DNA from: Laburnicola sp. R22_1
Lineage: Eukaryota; Ascomycota; Dothideomycetes; Pleosporales; Didymosphaeriaceae
Direction: 5' to 3'
Length of the DNA: 64,000 nt
Assembly: GCA_014281115.1 (NCBI GenBank)
Contig: JACONQ010000018.1
Coordinates: 124,001 to 188,000, forward strand
How positions within the stretch are numbered: position 1 is the first letter of the stretch; each line of letters starts with the position of its first letter. This document shows, piece by piece, positions 41,515-52,248 of this stretch. The notes beneath the pieces are model-generated. The model made no database searches. It was not told the DNA's origin and saw nothing but the letters and a program-made list of their open reading frames with translations. The position numbers were made by a program, and so were the translations under genes.

Positions 41515-42704
41515 TTAGACTTGGCGAGAAGCTTCACCGGCCTCCACATTCCACTCCCGCTGCATATAGATGGCCTGGTCTACGGAATCCTGAGTTTGGT
41601 GATAGCCGCGCGCACTGCTCGGGCTCTCAGGAGCCTTGCCGCCGTAGGTTGATGCAGTCAATGCGCTGCTCTTCTCGCCGTAGCCGGTGGCGGCAGTGGA
41701 AGTCGAAGATGACCGATAGAACTGGTCTTTGAACAGGCGTTGATGGGAGTCAGCACCTCTACCTCCGACGCTGGCGTCGTTGGCGACGAGGCCAGCCCAT
41801 ATGGCGGAAAGGGGCATGAAGATGCAGATTATTGTGATGCTTTGGGAAGCAAGCTCCGGGACACTATCGTAAAAGTTGAGACTAGTGAAGATAGCTGGAA
41901 AACGTTAGTAATAAGCAGAGTCGCGGTGTTGCGTAATGACATACCTGGGACAATCATGGTTTGGCAACCCATGATGAAGATAATCTGCATAGGCCCGAAT
42001 TGTGTCATCCTGAGCCTCTTGCGCTCGATCAAGGCATGCCCCAACTTGAATGTGAAGACACAGCAATATGTCCAAACAGCGACGGCGAATGTGATATGCA
42101 TGTCCGTCACATAGCGGTCGTATTCGCTCATGGAAAGATCGCGCATTGTCTGAATGTTGCTAAGGACCGTGATGGCGAAACGGTAACCGACAGCGACCAA
42201 AGCAACGAGAGTGGTGACGCCCATGATGATCAAGCGGTGCATTGGTTTGGTGGTGATGCTTACCACCCATACCTGGAGGCTCAGTGAGACCAGGATGGAT
42301 ATGGTAAGCAGTAAATGGATGGTGTTCGATGCGATAGTGTTGGCGCGATCCCCAGACGTCACGCGAGAGAACTCGTTGGATACGAGGGCGTACGGATGAT
42401 ACCATTCGGTAGTAAGCCAAACGCACTGGAGAATAGAGCGAATGGTATTGAGGACCAAGCACAACGCGTTCATCATGAAGATTGATGAGTTCCGCTTCTC
42501 GCGCTTGGTGAGGAGAAGAAGAACAAGAAGCAGAATGATAGATGCACCAATCTGCGAAGCCCAGTTTATGGCGATGCGGATGCCGTACTGTCGCAGGAAG
42601 TCGATCTCGCCCATGTTGGTCGTGAAAGGTGTGCCATCCGATGTGAACAGGGTGAAGTTCTGAGTCCATGGATCGTTACCCGGAGAGAATTGAGTTGCCG
42701 ACAT
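41515..42704 (-). CDS. STE2: Ste2-type (alpha-factor-like) pheromone receptor
   Basis: Two exons, 41945-42704 and 41515-41894, over a 50-nt intron (GTATGT donor, TTACTAAC branch, CAG end), giving 379 residues. The protein has an extracellular N-terminus with a possible N-glycosylation site (NFT), seven hydrophobic helices starting at about residue 48 (GASIILLLVLLLL), and the Ste2 landmark FGPMQIIFIMGCQTMIVPA in helices 5-6. The last helix and NFYDSVPELASQSITIICIF lie in exon 2. The cytosolic tail is Ser/Thr-rich, as needed for kinase-driven desensitisation. In ascomycetes this class D GPCR senses the alpha-type peptide pheromone and signals through a heterotrimeric G protein. It also guides hyphal growth toward host or peroxidase cues in some pathogens. 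Confidence 0.92.
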
Positions 42705-43671
42705 GATGGTAGACACTTGCGCTTGTTGTGAGGAGTGCCGGAGGGTGTGGCAAACGCTGGACCAAGGTAAAGATGCAAGTCTTCTGCGCACTAACCAACG
42801 AAGAGGACAAAGGAGCTTTAGCTGTGGCTGTAGAAGAGGGCGGTCGAGAACTGCTCAGAGATGTCGGAAGGGTTCAAAGAACGTGTCGAATGGCAAAAGA
42901 GAACTGAAGTAGAAGAAGAGGAGATGAGTAGTAGCTGAGGAGACAGATCTTATATCGAGGGTGGATGTAATCGACAATATGAAGCCATACAATATGATTC
43001 CTGAAGCTGGAGCCCGCCAGCAAATATTGTAGTACGAGGGCGGGGAGCAGCGAGGCAAACAATACTAACCGCGGAAGGTTAATCACATCACCACCTGCTC
43101 GACTTTCACCCTAGGACTGTGGCATATCTGCCCATGGCGGAGCATAATTGTTGCTTTTCGTGGCAGCTCATCTCCTCAGTCGCAAGAACAATACTAAGAA
43201 CTTCGACGTGTCTTACACTAGCTCCAAGATACGGCTCCTGTCTTGCGGTGGCCTACGAGAACGCACCAAGCTTGCCGTCCGCTTCAGGCCTTGGTCTTGG
43301 TGGGTATCAAGCGAGCATTCTTAGTATTGTTCTTAAGACGCCAAGGTTGGGCGCTGGGTCCCGAACTGGGGTTAGCGATGCACGCAGCTCGCATGGTGAC
43401 GACGTGAAGTGTAGAGTGATTGATTCATCACACTTGGTAAATCGGTGATGCTGTTGTCGGTGACAGATTGTCGTGGTCGTTGGCGGGCGGGCTCGTGATG
43501 CTGGCGATGAAAGAGTGAACGGGAGCGGTGAACACTGAACACTGCATGGAAGGCGCGCTAGACCTTATGTTCACTAGCGCTGTTTACGGGCCGCTTCGGG
43601 CCTGGCTGCGGCCTTCCGAATGTTGGGCCTTCAGCGTGACCACGCGTTCTTCGCCACGACGCGTCCAAAAC
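42705..43671. promoter_or_regulatory. Divergent upstream region, STE2-like and tandem-BRCT genes
   Basis: 967 bp between two start codons pointing outwards. It holds both promoters. The open frames inside lack family resemblance. Confidence 0.4.
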
Positions 43672-45552
43672 ATGACCTGGTTGCTCGTCTCAACTGCCGG
43701 CAACGACGGCCAGCAAGTCTCTGCTCCTGTAGGCGAGACGGTATACTTTGTGCAAAGCGAAACGGGCTTGACGGCGACGGACGCCAAACCTGAGGATGCA
43801 TCGCGCATACTAGGTACTCTCAGTAGGTTCTCTAGCATACCCAAGTCAATCTATTTTCTTACCAGACATAGACGTCCACACGCATGGTGCAAAGCTCGAA
43901 GCCGGCGCTGAAGATCTAAAAATTCTCCCGGGAGAGCCTCTACAGAATGATGATGGCCATCCGCCAATGGAGGAGTTCACGCTGCAAGCCAAGACCGACA
44001 ATCGTGTAGAGACAATTGTGCTGCGAAATCTGGACAGCATCTCATCTGCAAGTATACCTGGCGCGTTCACCTTCACATGGGAGCCTCCTCAGGTCCAGGT
44101 CCATTCCTCAGTGACAGCAGAGAAAGAAATCCTCGACTCTGATGACGCGGCCCTGAACGGTGAGGCTGCTAACCCGGAAGAAGAACAGGAGACGGAAGAT
44201 GACGAAGATCTAGATAATACCGTCGTGCCGGGAGTCAGCAAATCGCAGACGTCACGCTTGACGCCTCTGATGTCGGCATCGCGCTCTGAGGTGGTTCAAG
44301 AGACACCAAGCTTGGACCGGACCAAAGAAGCTACCGAGCTCCCTTCTCGGACGATCCCACCTGCATTGAACAACGACGTATCTTCGCTCACGACAGGAAT
44401 ATACTCCACTGCGCCCCAGGAACATGACAATCACCTTGCCGAGCGGGAAGAGCCCCCGGACGTTGAGATGGAGAACGGCGAGGACAAGCCACCCCCTCCC
44501 AAAGAGTCGCCCCCAAAGGACGTTCGACATCCTCAGGTAAAGATCCCGAAGCACCCGAAGCGGCCGAGTCCAGTAGTGGAAGACGCACCCAGCAGCCCTG
44601 AGGCACGCGTTTCAAAGCGTAGGAAGACCGAAGTCAACAGCGACGCCGAGCACGACATGATAGCACCGACCGCACGCAAGAGTGCTACCAAAGTCTACAC
44701 CACCAAGGGAAAAAAGCGGGCGTCAGCCATCCAACCAGAGCCCACACCTTCACGAAGCCAGCGCAGCCAACGCAGCACACCACGCTCAACCGCCGACTCC
44801 CTCCCCGCCGAAGAAGGCGACTACGACGGCCCCAAACCGCGCGTAGCCCTCAGCAACTCCTCCCTCCAACCGAACTCCAACTTTATCAAATTCCTCAAAA
44901 AGCACGGCGGCACCATCGTCGAAACCGTAGATAAAAACTGCAACATACTCTGGTAAGCCCGGCCAGCTACCCACCGAATCTCGCAACCCACCTTCTTCCT
45001 CCCAGGCTAACCCCCCCACGCAGCATCAAACCCACCCCGCTCCTCAAAACCCCCAAACTCCTCCAAGCCATCGCCCTCGGCACCCCAATCGTAACAGACA
45101 CATGGCTCATCGCCTCCACAAAAGCATCCCGTCTCCTCCCTCTAACACCCTACATCCCGCCCACCCTCACACCCATTTGGTCAACCCCGCAATCCCACCT
45201 CTTCACCCGTTACACCCTCTTCTTCACCCCCGCCCTGAAAGCGCACTACAAAAAGGACTTTGCAGGGATGGAGAAGCTGTGTCGCGCTGTTGGCGCGCGC
45301 CGCGTCGTGAGTAGGAAGCCTACTGTGAAGGATGTCGGGGATGCCGAGGGGGATGCGGATGCGGAGACGACCATTTTTCTGGCGGCGGAGGACGGCGATG
45401 AGGATGTTAAGGGCGTGGTGGAGGCCGGGGGGAAGTGTTTCTCTAAGGATTTTTTTACAAATAGTGTGGCTAGGGGGATGGTGGATTTGGAGAGTGAGGA
45501 GTTTAGGGTGGGGGTCGCGGTGAAGAAGAAGGGGAGGGGAAGGAATGGGTGA
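43672..45552 (+). CDS. Tandem-BRCT protein, Mdb1/MDC1-like layout
   Basis: Three exons, 43672-43813, 43866-44952 and 45024-45552, giving 585 residues. The N-terminus MTWLLVSTAGNDGQQVSAPV with a following beta-rich stretch is compatible with a divergent FHA domain (1-110). The middle (110-370) is acidic and Ser/Pro-rich with a basic patch SKRRKTE, a likely nuclear signal. The C-terminus holds a BRCT repeat (about 375-455: SNFIKFLKKHGG, IVTDTWLIASTKA) and a second, weaker one (about 465-585: LFFTPALKAHY, GGKCFSKDFFTNS). FHA plus tandem BRCT is the layout of fission yeast Mdb1 and vertebrate MDC1, which bind phosphorylated H2A at DNA breaks. The domain order is visible, and the functional match is inference. 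Confidence 0.75.
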
Positions 45553-46185
45553 GGGGGTGGTGCGTCGGTCGGAGGTGGCCTGACGGCTGACCGTGGTTGG
45601 AACGGGTGCGCAATTCATCCGACGCCAGATACGATACGACGTGCCAACGGCTCTACAGTCGTTCTCAGCCACACGATGCTATTAGGATGCACAAGCACGA
45701 GCACATTACATGCACATGCACACATACATACTAACCAGCGACACACATAGGGGATATCTTCGCATACTATAGGACAGCATACCATACCAACGCATATCAT
45801 ATCATATCCTCTATCCAAGCAGTCTAGTCTATCTACTCATGAACAAACAAGTCTCCATATCCACCATGCATGTACAGATAAATATTTTCTAGTAGCATAG
45901 CTCTCTCTACATCTTCCTCAAGCGCATACATACCTATAATACACACATACACCACGAGCATAGCAGCACCACCGCAAATGAACACTAAAATATATTCACA
46001 CGCCAGTAAATATAAGAAAACGAAAAAGGGAAAGGAAAAGAACCATAAACCTACATGCATCGCCCCGGAAAATCCCCCCTCCCAAACGCCACAAATGCAC
46101 ATCTCACCCCTCATGACCGCGCCGAAGCAAAGCAAAGCAACCAAGCACCTTCCCCACCCACCCATCCCCTTATCCATCGACCCAC
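45553..46185. other. Intergenic between convergent genes, no gene seen
   Basis: Low-complexity cat/tata-rich DNA with many short repeats such as cacatacat. The 114-codon frame at 45833-46177 has no coding character. Confidence 0.5.
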
Positions 46186-47544
46186 CTACTCAAACCCCCT
46201 CTTCTCCCTCTCCCCAAACGCCCCCAGCACACCGCCCATCCCCCGATCCCTCCCCTTCCGCCCCCAAACCTCCATCCCCCACTCAAACATCTGCCAACAC
46301 CACCCCCCGGCAACCAAAACCCCACTAACAACATTCACCAGCCTGACCACCAACGGGAAAAACCCGCCCCACTCCTCGGCGACCGTCAGCGTAATCGGCT
46401 CAATATCGAACTTGACAAAGATGCCCGGGATGTAGTTCTCGGAAACCTTGTGCGACTGCGATGTCGCGGCGTACTGGTTTGTTTTGATGGCGTGCGGGGA
46501 GGAGAAGAGGTGTGCGGCGGCGGGGTTGCGGGAGGCGGCTTCGAGGAGGGGGAGGAGCGACGGCGTGTCCGTGTAGATGGTCGGCACGATGGAGAGGTAG
46601 TATTGGTATTTGTAGAAGTGGTCGGGGGTTATGGCGATTGTGTTGTCGAGGGGGTTTTCGAGGGAGGGGTAGTAGGGGCCGAAGGAGAGTTCGGTGATGG
46701 TGTGGGAGAAGTTGAAGGCTGGGGTGTGTTAGTCTGGGAGTGTGTTTGGTTTTGCGATTGGGGGTAGCCATACTTGCGTGATCGAGGTGTTCGCCGAACT
46801 CGCGGTATCCATGCCCGCGCGCGGTAATATGAAAGTCACCTTGGACTTTGTTCCCATCCAGACTGCCATAGATGCGGCACGCGTCGCCCGCTCCCCTCAT
46901 GCGCGGCGTCTTCGCAAACTTCTTTTTCTTCCTCGCCAGCCCCAGCTGATCATGCACATCGCCCATCTCCTCCCACTGGCCATCCTCGCCCTGCCCCAGC
47001 GTATGCACCGCCTTGCCTTTCCCCCACTGGTTGAAAAACGTCGGATCCTTCCGCAGCAGGTCGCCCGCGAGCGTCCTGTCGCCGGCCGCGTCCTGCATGT
47101 TGACGTGCAGGTCTGCACAGCGCATAGCGACGACGATGTCGATGTTGATCTGCATGTCGTGCGAGATGCCCTTTTCGACCGAGAAGGTCTGCGTCGTGTT
47201 GCCGGCCCACCAGCGTGTTATTTCGGACCAGGAGAGGTAGATGCAGGTGAGGATGAGGAGGACGGTCCAGGACGACGAGTCGCGGCCGCGGGTGAGGTAG
47301 GTCTTTTTGGTTTTGGCTAAGGGCTGCCGTTAATAGCTGTTGGATTCAGGCGCATGCGCAAACCATAGCTCCTCGGGAACAAGGCGTCTGCGCAGTAGCT
47401 TGCGATACAATTGCCTTCCCCACGAGCATCATTCTTTCTCAGACAAGAAGATCACCACTTACGAAAAGCATCAAAGCTCGCGATCCCGCCCTTCGAAGCT
47501 CCAAACGAGTCCTCGTCGAGTCCGCGTTCGGAAAAGCCGTTCAT
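46186..47544 (-). CDS. ERV41: Erv41/ERGIC2 cargo receptor
   Basis: Three exons, 47463-47544, 46774-47316 and 46186-46718, giving 385 residues. Exon 1 encodes MNGFSERGLDEDSFGASKG and joins to AFPKTKKTYLTRG, a family signature preceding the first transmembrane helix (TVLLILTCIYLSW). The lumenal domain carries DACRIYGSLDGNKVQGDFHI and GHGYREFGEHLDH, then FNFSHTITELSFGPYYPSLE. The second membrane helix lies at about 335-360 (FFPLVVRLVNVVSGVLVAGG), followed by a short cytosolic tail. Erv41 pairs with Erv46 and cycles between ER and Golgi in COPII and COPI vesicles, retrieving ER proteins. The tail phenylalanine and basic residues fit vesicle sorting signals. Confidence 0.92.
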
Positions 47545-48212
47545 CTTGGCTGCAATTGGCGCGTCGAGCAGCAGGCCCGGTGCGACTCGAAAAGCAGAAA
47601 AAGCGTTCTTGGTTAAGACTAGGTGAGGCAAGGCAAGGGAGCGGACGTCCGTCGTGGGCTCGTTGGGTACTTTGTTGAAAGGACACGGGTAGTTTCAGCC
47701 CTACGGTGCACGGGCCCACCGCACGGAAGTGGGCGAAGCTCCGCCGCGTGCTTCAACAGTCGACCTTGACTTTCACTCTTCATCTTCACCTTTATTATGT
47801 TTTTTTACCCTTGAAGTATGTATACTAAGCCTATGGTTTTCATCTATGTGGATGTTTACTTTACTTTCATTTCGTGCCTTTCCAGATCTCTAATCCGATA
47901 CTTGCACTATCGCTTGTTTCCTTTCACGCTTTCCATCTGTCATTCATTTAGTTCATTTATCGTCAGCTCAATCATTTTCATTTACACCACAGGGTACCCA
48001 TTGGAATGTCCTGACCTGTATTCATGGTGCTAAACATACATGCACAACAAGGACCAAGGTCAAAGTCATTAATTAACATCATGCAATTACATATTCGTCT
48101 TTTGAAGGCTGCTCTCTTCGAAGACGCCTTGCCTCAGCATTTTCTCTTCATAGAAGAGTCAACTCATCCCCATACGCACCCATACCCAGCCACGCCCACT
48201 CCAACTCAGAAC
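47545..48212. other. Intergenic, no gene seen
   Basis: Erv41 promoter side and the 3' end of the next gene. T-rich around 47790-47990. No coding feature. Confidence 0.5.
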
Positions 48213-49071
48213 CTACGCCCTCTCCTCCCCAAGCCCACTAAACTTACTCCCTCCATCCTGCACCGTCGCATCCTTCCCCATACTCGCAGCAGCCCCAGAC
48301 AACGCATCGCTCTTCGCGAACTTGAGCTCCGCCGCCCTACCCGGATCATTCTCCGTCCCAATCTCGCCAAACGTATGCTTGCCCTGCAAGTCCTTCGTCT
48401 CCGTGAGATTCACCCCATGAGGCCTCAACTCGCCCGCCTCCCTCGCCTGCTCAGCCGCCCCCGCATACCCACCCGTCGGCGCCTGTCCGCCTCCCTCCAT
48501 GAAGCCCTCCATGAAGCCCTCCGACCCGCCAGACGAACCGCCCGTCCCGCCCGTGTTGTACGTCGGGCCCACGCCGCTATCTTTCCCGAGGCCCTTTGCG
48601 GCGTTGAGCTGGCTCGCTTCGCTCCAGCCTTCTTGGGCGGCGCGGGCGTCGTCGCGGGCAGCGGAGGTGGAGGTGGGGTCGAGCTTGGTGGCGTTGGAGG
48701 TGTCGGTTGTGTTGGTTGTGGTGGACTGGGAGGGCTGCTTTGAGGCTGCGGCTTTGGGGTTGCCTTCGCCGAAGGAGCCGGAGTGCTTGAGGGACGCGCC
48801 GGCCAGGGAGTCGGAGGTTACGACGCCGACGGCTTCGGGCTTGGTGTTGGTGGTGGATGTGACCTTGGAGGGGTTAGCTGGGTTCGAAGAAGGGGATGTT
48901 GAGGTATAGCCCCGAGTCGGGTTTGGAGACAATATTGTGTCCTTGGGTAATGCAGTCCACAGAGAGTCTCCAGACTTTTGACTTGGTGCTGAAGACCGCC
49001 TTTCTTGAAGGAGGCCGTGTGACCAGAGGGCTAGCAGGGAGGATATATACCTTTGTTCCTTGCGAAGACAT
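48213..49071 (-). CDS. Low-complexity protein of unknown function (223 aa)
   Basis: Preferred model: exon 1 at 49051-49071 (MSSQGTK) joined to 48213-48863 over a 187-nt intron (donor GTATAT, branch AGCTAAC, acceptor AAG), giving 223 residues and the junction KVTSTTNTKPEA. The alternative is a single exon from the ATG at 48932 (239 residues, MSPNPTRGYTSTS). The protein is rich in Gly, Ser, Thr and Ala with no membrane helix, and has blocks GVVTSDSLAGASLKHSGSFG, KDSGVGPTYNTGGTGG, GENDPGR-like TENDPGRAAELKF and a C-terminal SKFSGLGEERA. It looks like a disordered, hydrophilic protein of the kind conserved across ascomycetes and often stress-induced. No function can be assigned. Confidence 0.6.
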
Positions 49072-49789
49072 GTTTTTAGGTAGACTAGCTCTTTGAATCT
49101 GTGTTTGTTCCGACAGGTAACGAATTGAGGTTGTTGAGAAGGTTCTCAGTCAGACGTGAGCAGCAAAATGTATCGTGTACGGTGTTGTGTGCAGTCGGCT
49201 CTTACCGCGCGATGACGCTTTAAAGCTCTGGGCTCTGGAGCTAGGGTGAGCTCACCATGATCCGTTTCAACGGGGCATTGCACCGTCATGACGTCAGTTG
49301 CGGGCTGCGTAACAGGTACCTGCACATTACCATTGGGCCTACAGAGCCTTCTCGGGATGTCTTGCCGTGCTGCAGGATGGCGCAACCGGGCGATTCCTTC
49401 TCGGTTTCAGCATGTATGTGCAAAACTGCCGTGATAAGATTTGGAGGAGTGCATCTGAGGCTTTGCTTACGCTTCATAACATCCTTGTGATACGCAGGTT
49501 TTTGGAGAGTAGAATTACACCATTGCTCACATGCAACATAACTCACTTCACGCACTGTAGCAAGTCAGACAGCACCCGTCGTTCAACGTCACAAGGCCAA
49601 CAAGCCATACACAACTCTGTGGTTCCAGACCATTCAGATCATCTCATTGTACACGATTATCCCGAAGCTACTCAATATTCTGTCGCTTCATCATGCCATA
49701 TGCATATCCACCATCCATCACTTTGAATCCCAAACGCCAAAGTGTCGAAATACACTATCAACACACGCCACCGCCACCAAGCAACTCCC
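49072..49789. other. Intergenic, no gene seen
   Basis: Between two leftward genes encoding small disordered proteins. Short frames only, none supported. Confidence 0.45.
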
Positions 49790-50134
49790 CTACTGCTTCG
49801 AGCTAGGGTCGTTCTTCTCCGGGTATCCATAGTCCTTGCCCGTCGTCTGCTCCAGGCCGGCATGGTCCTTCTTGTCGCGCGTCACAGCGTCGTTGGGGAT
49901 GCCGCTCAAGCCATCCTTTGCCTGGCGTCCCGTGCTGCCCACATCGCCCGTGGTCGTGGGCTCGCGCAGCGTAGAGCTGGCAAGGCCGGAGTGTGATTGG
50001 TCGCCTGCTACGCCGCCCGAGCCGACGTTGACGGTGCGCGCGTCCGAAGAGTTGAAGTCTGAGGCGACTGGGGGCTGGTCTGGGAGAGGGAGGTTGGACT
50101 TGCGCTCGTCGATGATGTCTTGCTTGGATGCCAT
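49790..50134 (-). CDS. Small disordered protein of unknown function (114 aa)
   Basis: Single exon. The start MASKQDIIDERKSNLPLPDQ is in good context (aacaaaATGGCA), so the in-frame codons further upstream are rejected. The sequence is polar and Gly/Ser/Asp-rich (VASDFNSSDARTVNVGSGG, GDVGSTGRQAKDGLSGIPND) and ends KNDPSSKQ. There is no Cys, no signal peptide and no membrane span. It lies in tandem with another low-complexity gene on the same strand. It resembles small hydrophilic stress-type proteins of filamentous fungi. Function not known. Confidence 0.65.
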   Translation of the reverse strand: MASKQDIIDERKSNLPLPDQPPVASDFNSSDARTVNVGSGGVAGDQSHSGLASSTLREPTTTGDVGSTGRQAKDGLSGIPNDAVTRDKKDHAGLEQTTGKDYGYPEKNDPSSKQ

Positions 50135-51149
50135 TTTGTTGTGTGCACTGTGGGTTGCATTAGTATTCGAGAACCTCTTTATGGAGATGGTGGAGCTTGG
50201 GGAGCTGTGTCGCGCTCCTGTCAAGCGATTGGCAACCCCAACGCAGCAGGAGACTTACGTTTCAATGGAGAAGATATTCAGGTCGTTGAAGTCGATTCGA
50301 CTTTGTGGAAGGGATGTGGATTCAGTCGTTGCATGTAGAGAAAGAAAAAGTCCTTCGACGGCTCCCCTCGCCATATAAAGGCTGCGGGAGCTGCTGGTGG
50401 GGCAGCGTGACGTCAGACTCACAACATTGCCCCGATGGAAAACCGCTTGGAAGATTCGCATTTCGCACACGTACCACGAAGCGGCCCGATTGCGGCAGAC
50501 GCGTCGATGGGCCAGATATTGATGCTTTTGGAAGGTCGGTGGAGACACTGGGCGGGCCCGTGAAAGCCCATCCATTCGAGCTTGTGAATTACAGAATCAC
50601 AAACCATAACTCATCCGCAGGATATACCGCACGTCAATCAAAAGAGGGCATCGCGTAACACACCGTCACCCGAAAAAGTCAGAAGTTGTCCTCGGCCCGA
50701 AGCACCACCCTGTTCATCGAGCTGAACGCCATGCATGCCCCATTGCTTATCACATGGATATCCGTGCTTAAGAACGACGATCGACCTGGTGCTACGAAAG
50801 AAACGGAAAATGCGTCTGCAGGGCGGAAGAAATAGATGTAATGCGGCTGAAGTTGAGCGAGTGGAGATCTAGTAATAATGCCCCGCGTGTGTATCCCGCG
50901 CCGCCGCGCCCTATCATACCAAGTGTACGTAAAACAATGTTACAAGGAGGTACCAAGAGTAAACGCGTGAATGCAGTTTGCGACTTGGATACACCTTGCC
51001 TTCGAAAATGTCTTCGGATGCGGATACCAGCCGAGTTCGCCCAGTGAGAGATTAGACATCACCCGCGCATCTACTGAGCGGGGTTGTGGTCCCCTCAAAC
51101 CTTCGACGGGTGGTAACGGCAGAGAGAGGAGTTAGTAAACGGGATGCCG
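50135..51149. other. Intergenic, no gene seen
   Basis: About 1 kb. A tataaagg sequence at 50373-50380 faces right, away from the 49790 gene, and serves no identified gene. Confidence 0.4.
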
Positions 51150-52248
51150 TTAGGGCACCGAGGCCCAGTTATCTGTCCAACGTTAGCTTCTATACATGAC
51201 GGTCGCATACTCTCAATGCTTACTTGTGAACCAGGCACGGAACGTCACTGGAACAATGTCCGGGAACAAAGCGTTCAAATACGCCGGAGAAGCGTATGCA
51301 TACCGATTCTCCGACGTCTCGATAAGTGTTGCAAGTCGTCGTTGTTTGGGCATGTCGCCAGCCATTTGCGCAATGGTCATTTGGTAGTGCAACCCTGCAG
51401 CATTCTGCCATTCGACGTTGTAGAATTGGCGACCTGTTATCCATCTCAGCAATGACTACATACCGAGGATTGTTCACATACCTCTACATGACTGGATGGT
51501 GTCTATCAGGTTTTGTACCGTCAACGTCTCTCCACACATGGTCATTTCTTGAGGCCAGGATGCCATGTCCAGCGATCTGACAACGAACCGGGCAACATCG
51601 TAAACAGAGGTGAGACAGAGAGTCGACAGGTTTTGACTTGAATCATACACTGGCGCTACGGCTGTCATGTTCCTGGGATCGGCAATGTAGTCCCCTTCAT
51701 TCCCGTAGCCAGTGTTCACGCCAATACGCAGGGAAACCATCCCATTCACAGAAAACCTCTCATAGAAGATGCCGCAGACGAACACGGTCGACTGTATGTA
51801 ACCGCGGTAGTGTTGTAGTAGCGCCAAGGCAGCAGCTCGCCCACGATCAAGGAGGCCGTTCTGGGTTCTGAGACTGGGTTGTCCTTCGAATTCGGCGGGA
51901 GCGAACCGACGTACGCGGCATGCCACGGCAGCTTCGATCAGTCGTAGCTGAGAGTTGCCTGTAACGGTAGATATGATGGTGTCAACACCCATCAAAGCAT
52001 GCTGAATCGACGATGGATCGTTGTAGTCAACAACTTGACACTGATATCCCTGCGACATCAGCCCTGGTTGTGGCTGCCAGGTGTGTTAGTTTCTGCAGCG
52101 AAAGATACATCATGGGTGAGCTGAGAAATAGAGGACTTACACTTCGCGACAATATGATCAGTTGATGGCTCGTCGAATCATGGATCTCGCGAGCGATGAT
52201 CAAAGCCAAACCACAAGTGCCGGCGACGGCTATCCGCATAACTGACAT
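51150..52248 (-). CDS. NmrA/isoflavone-reductase-like NAD(P)-binding protein
   Basis: Four exons, 52143-52248, 51482-52063, 51224-51433 and 51150-51172, giving 306 residues, the usual family length. The N-terminus MSVMRIAVAGTCGLALIIAR is the nucleotide-binding Rossmann start, with GTCGLA where the family has GxxGxxG. Then follow VVDYNDPSSIQHALMGVDTI, STVTGNSQLRLIEAAVACRV, and RFAPAEFEG, a typical NmrA/PCBER block. Without the last two exons the C-terminus (ALFPDIVPVTFRAWFTN, then NWASVP) would be missing. The first donor must be GTGTAAG rather than the stronger GTAAGT two bases later to keep the frame. The last exon is 23 nt. Members are redox-sensing regulators or reductases of phenolics. 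The role here is open. Confidence 0.8.

Noticed and set aside
41515..42704. Sign of a mating-type locus
   Set aside because: A pheromone receptor alone does not mark MAT. No HMG or alpha-box gene, APN2 or SLA2 is present nearby.
45833..46177. 114-codon leftward frame rich in hydrophobic residues
   Set aside because: Arises from cat/tata simple sequence. No start context or conservation sign.
50373..50380. TATA box for a rightward gene
   Set aside because: No supported rightward coding region follows before the NmrA-like gene on the other strand.
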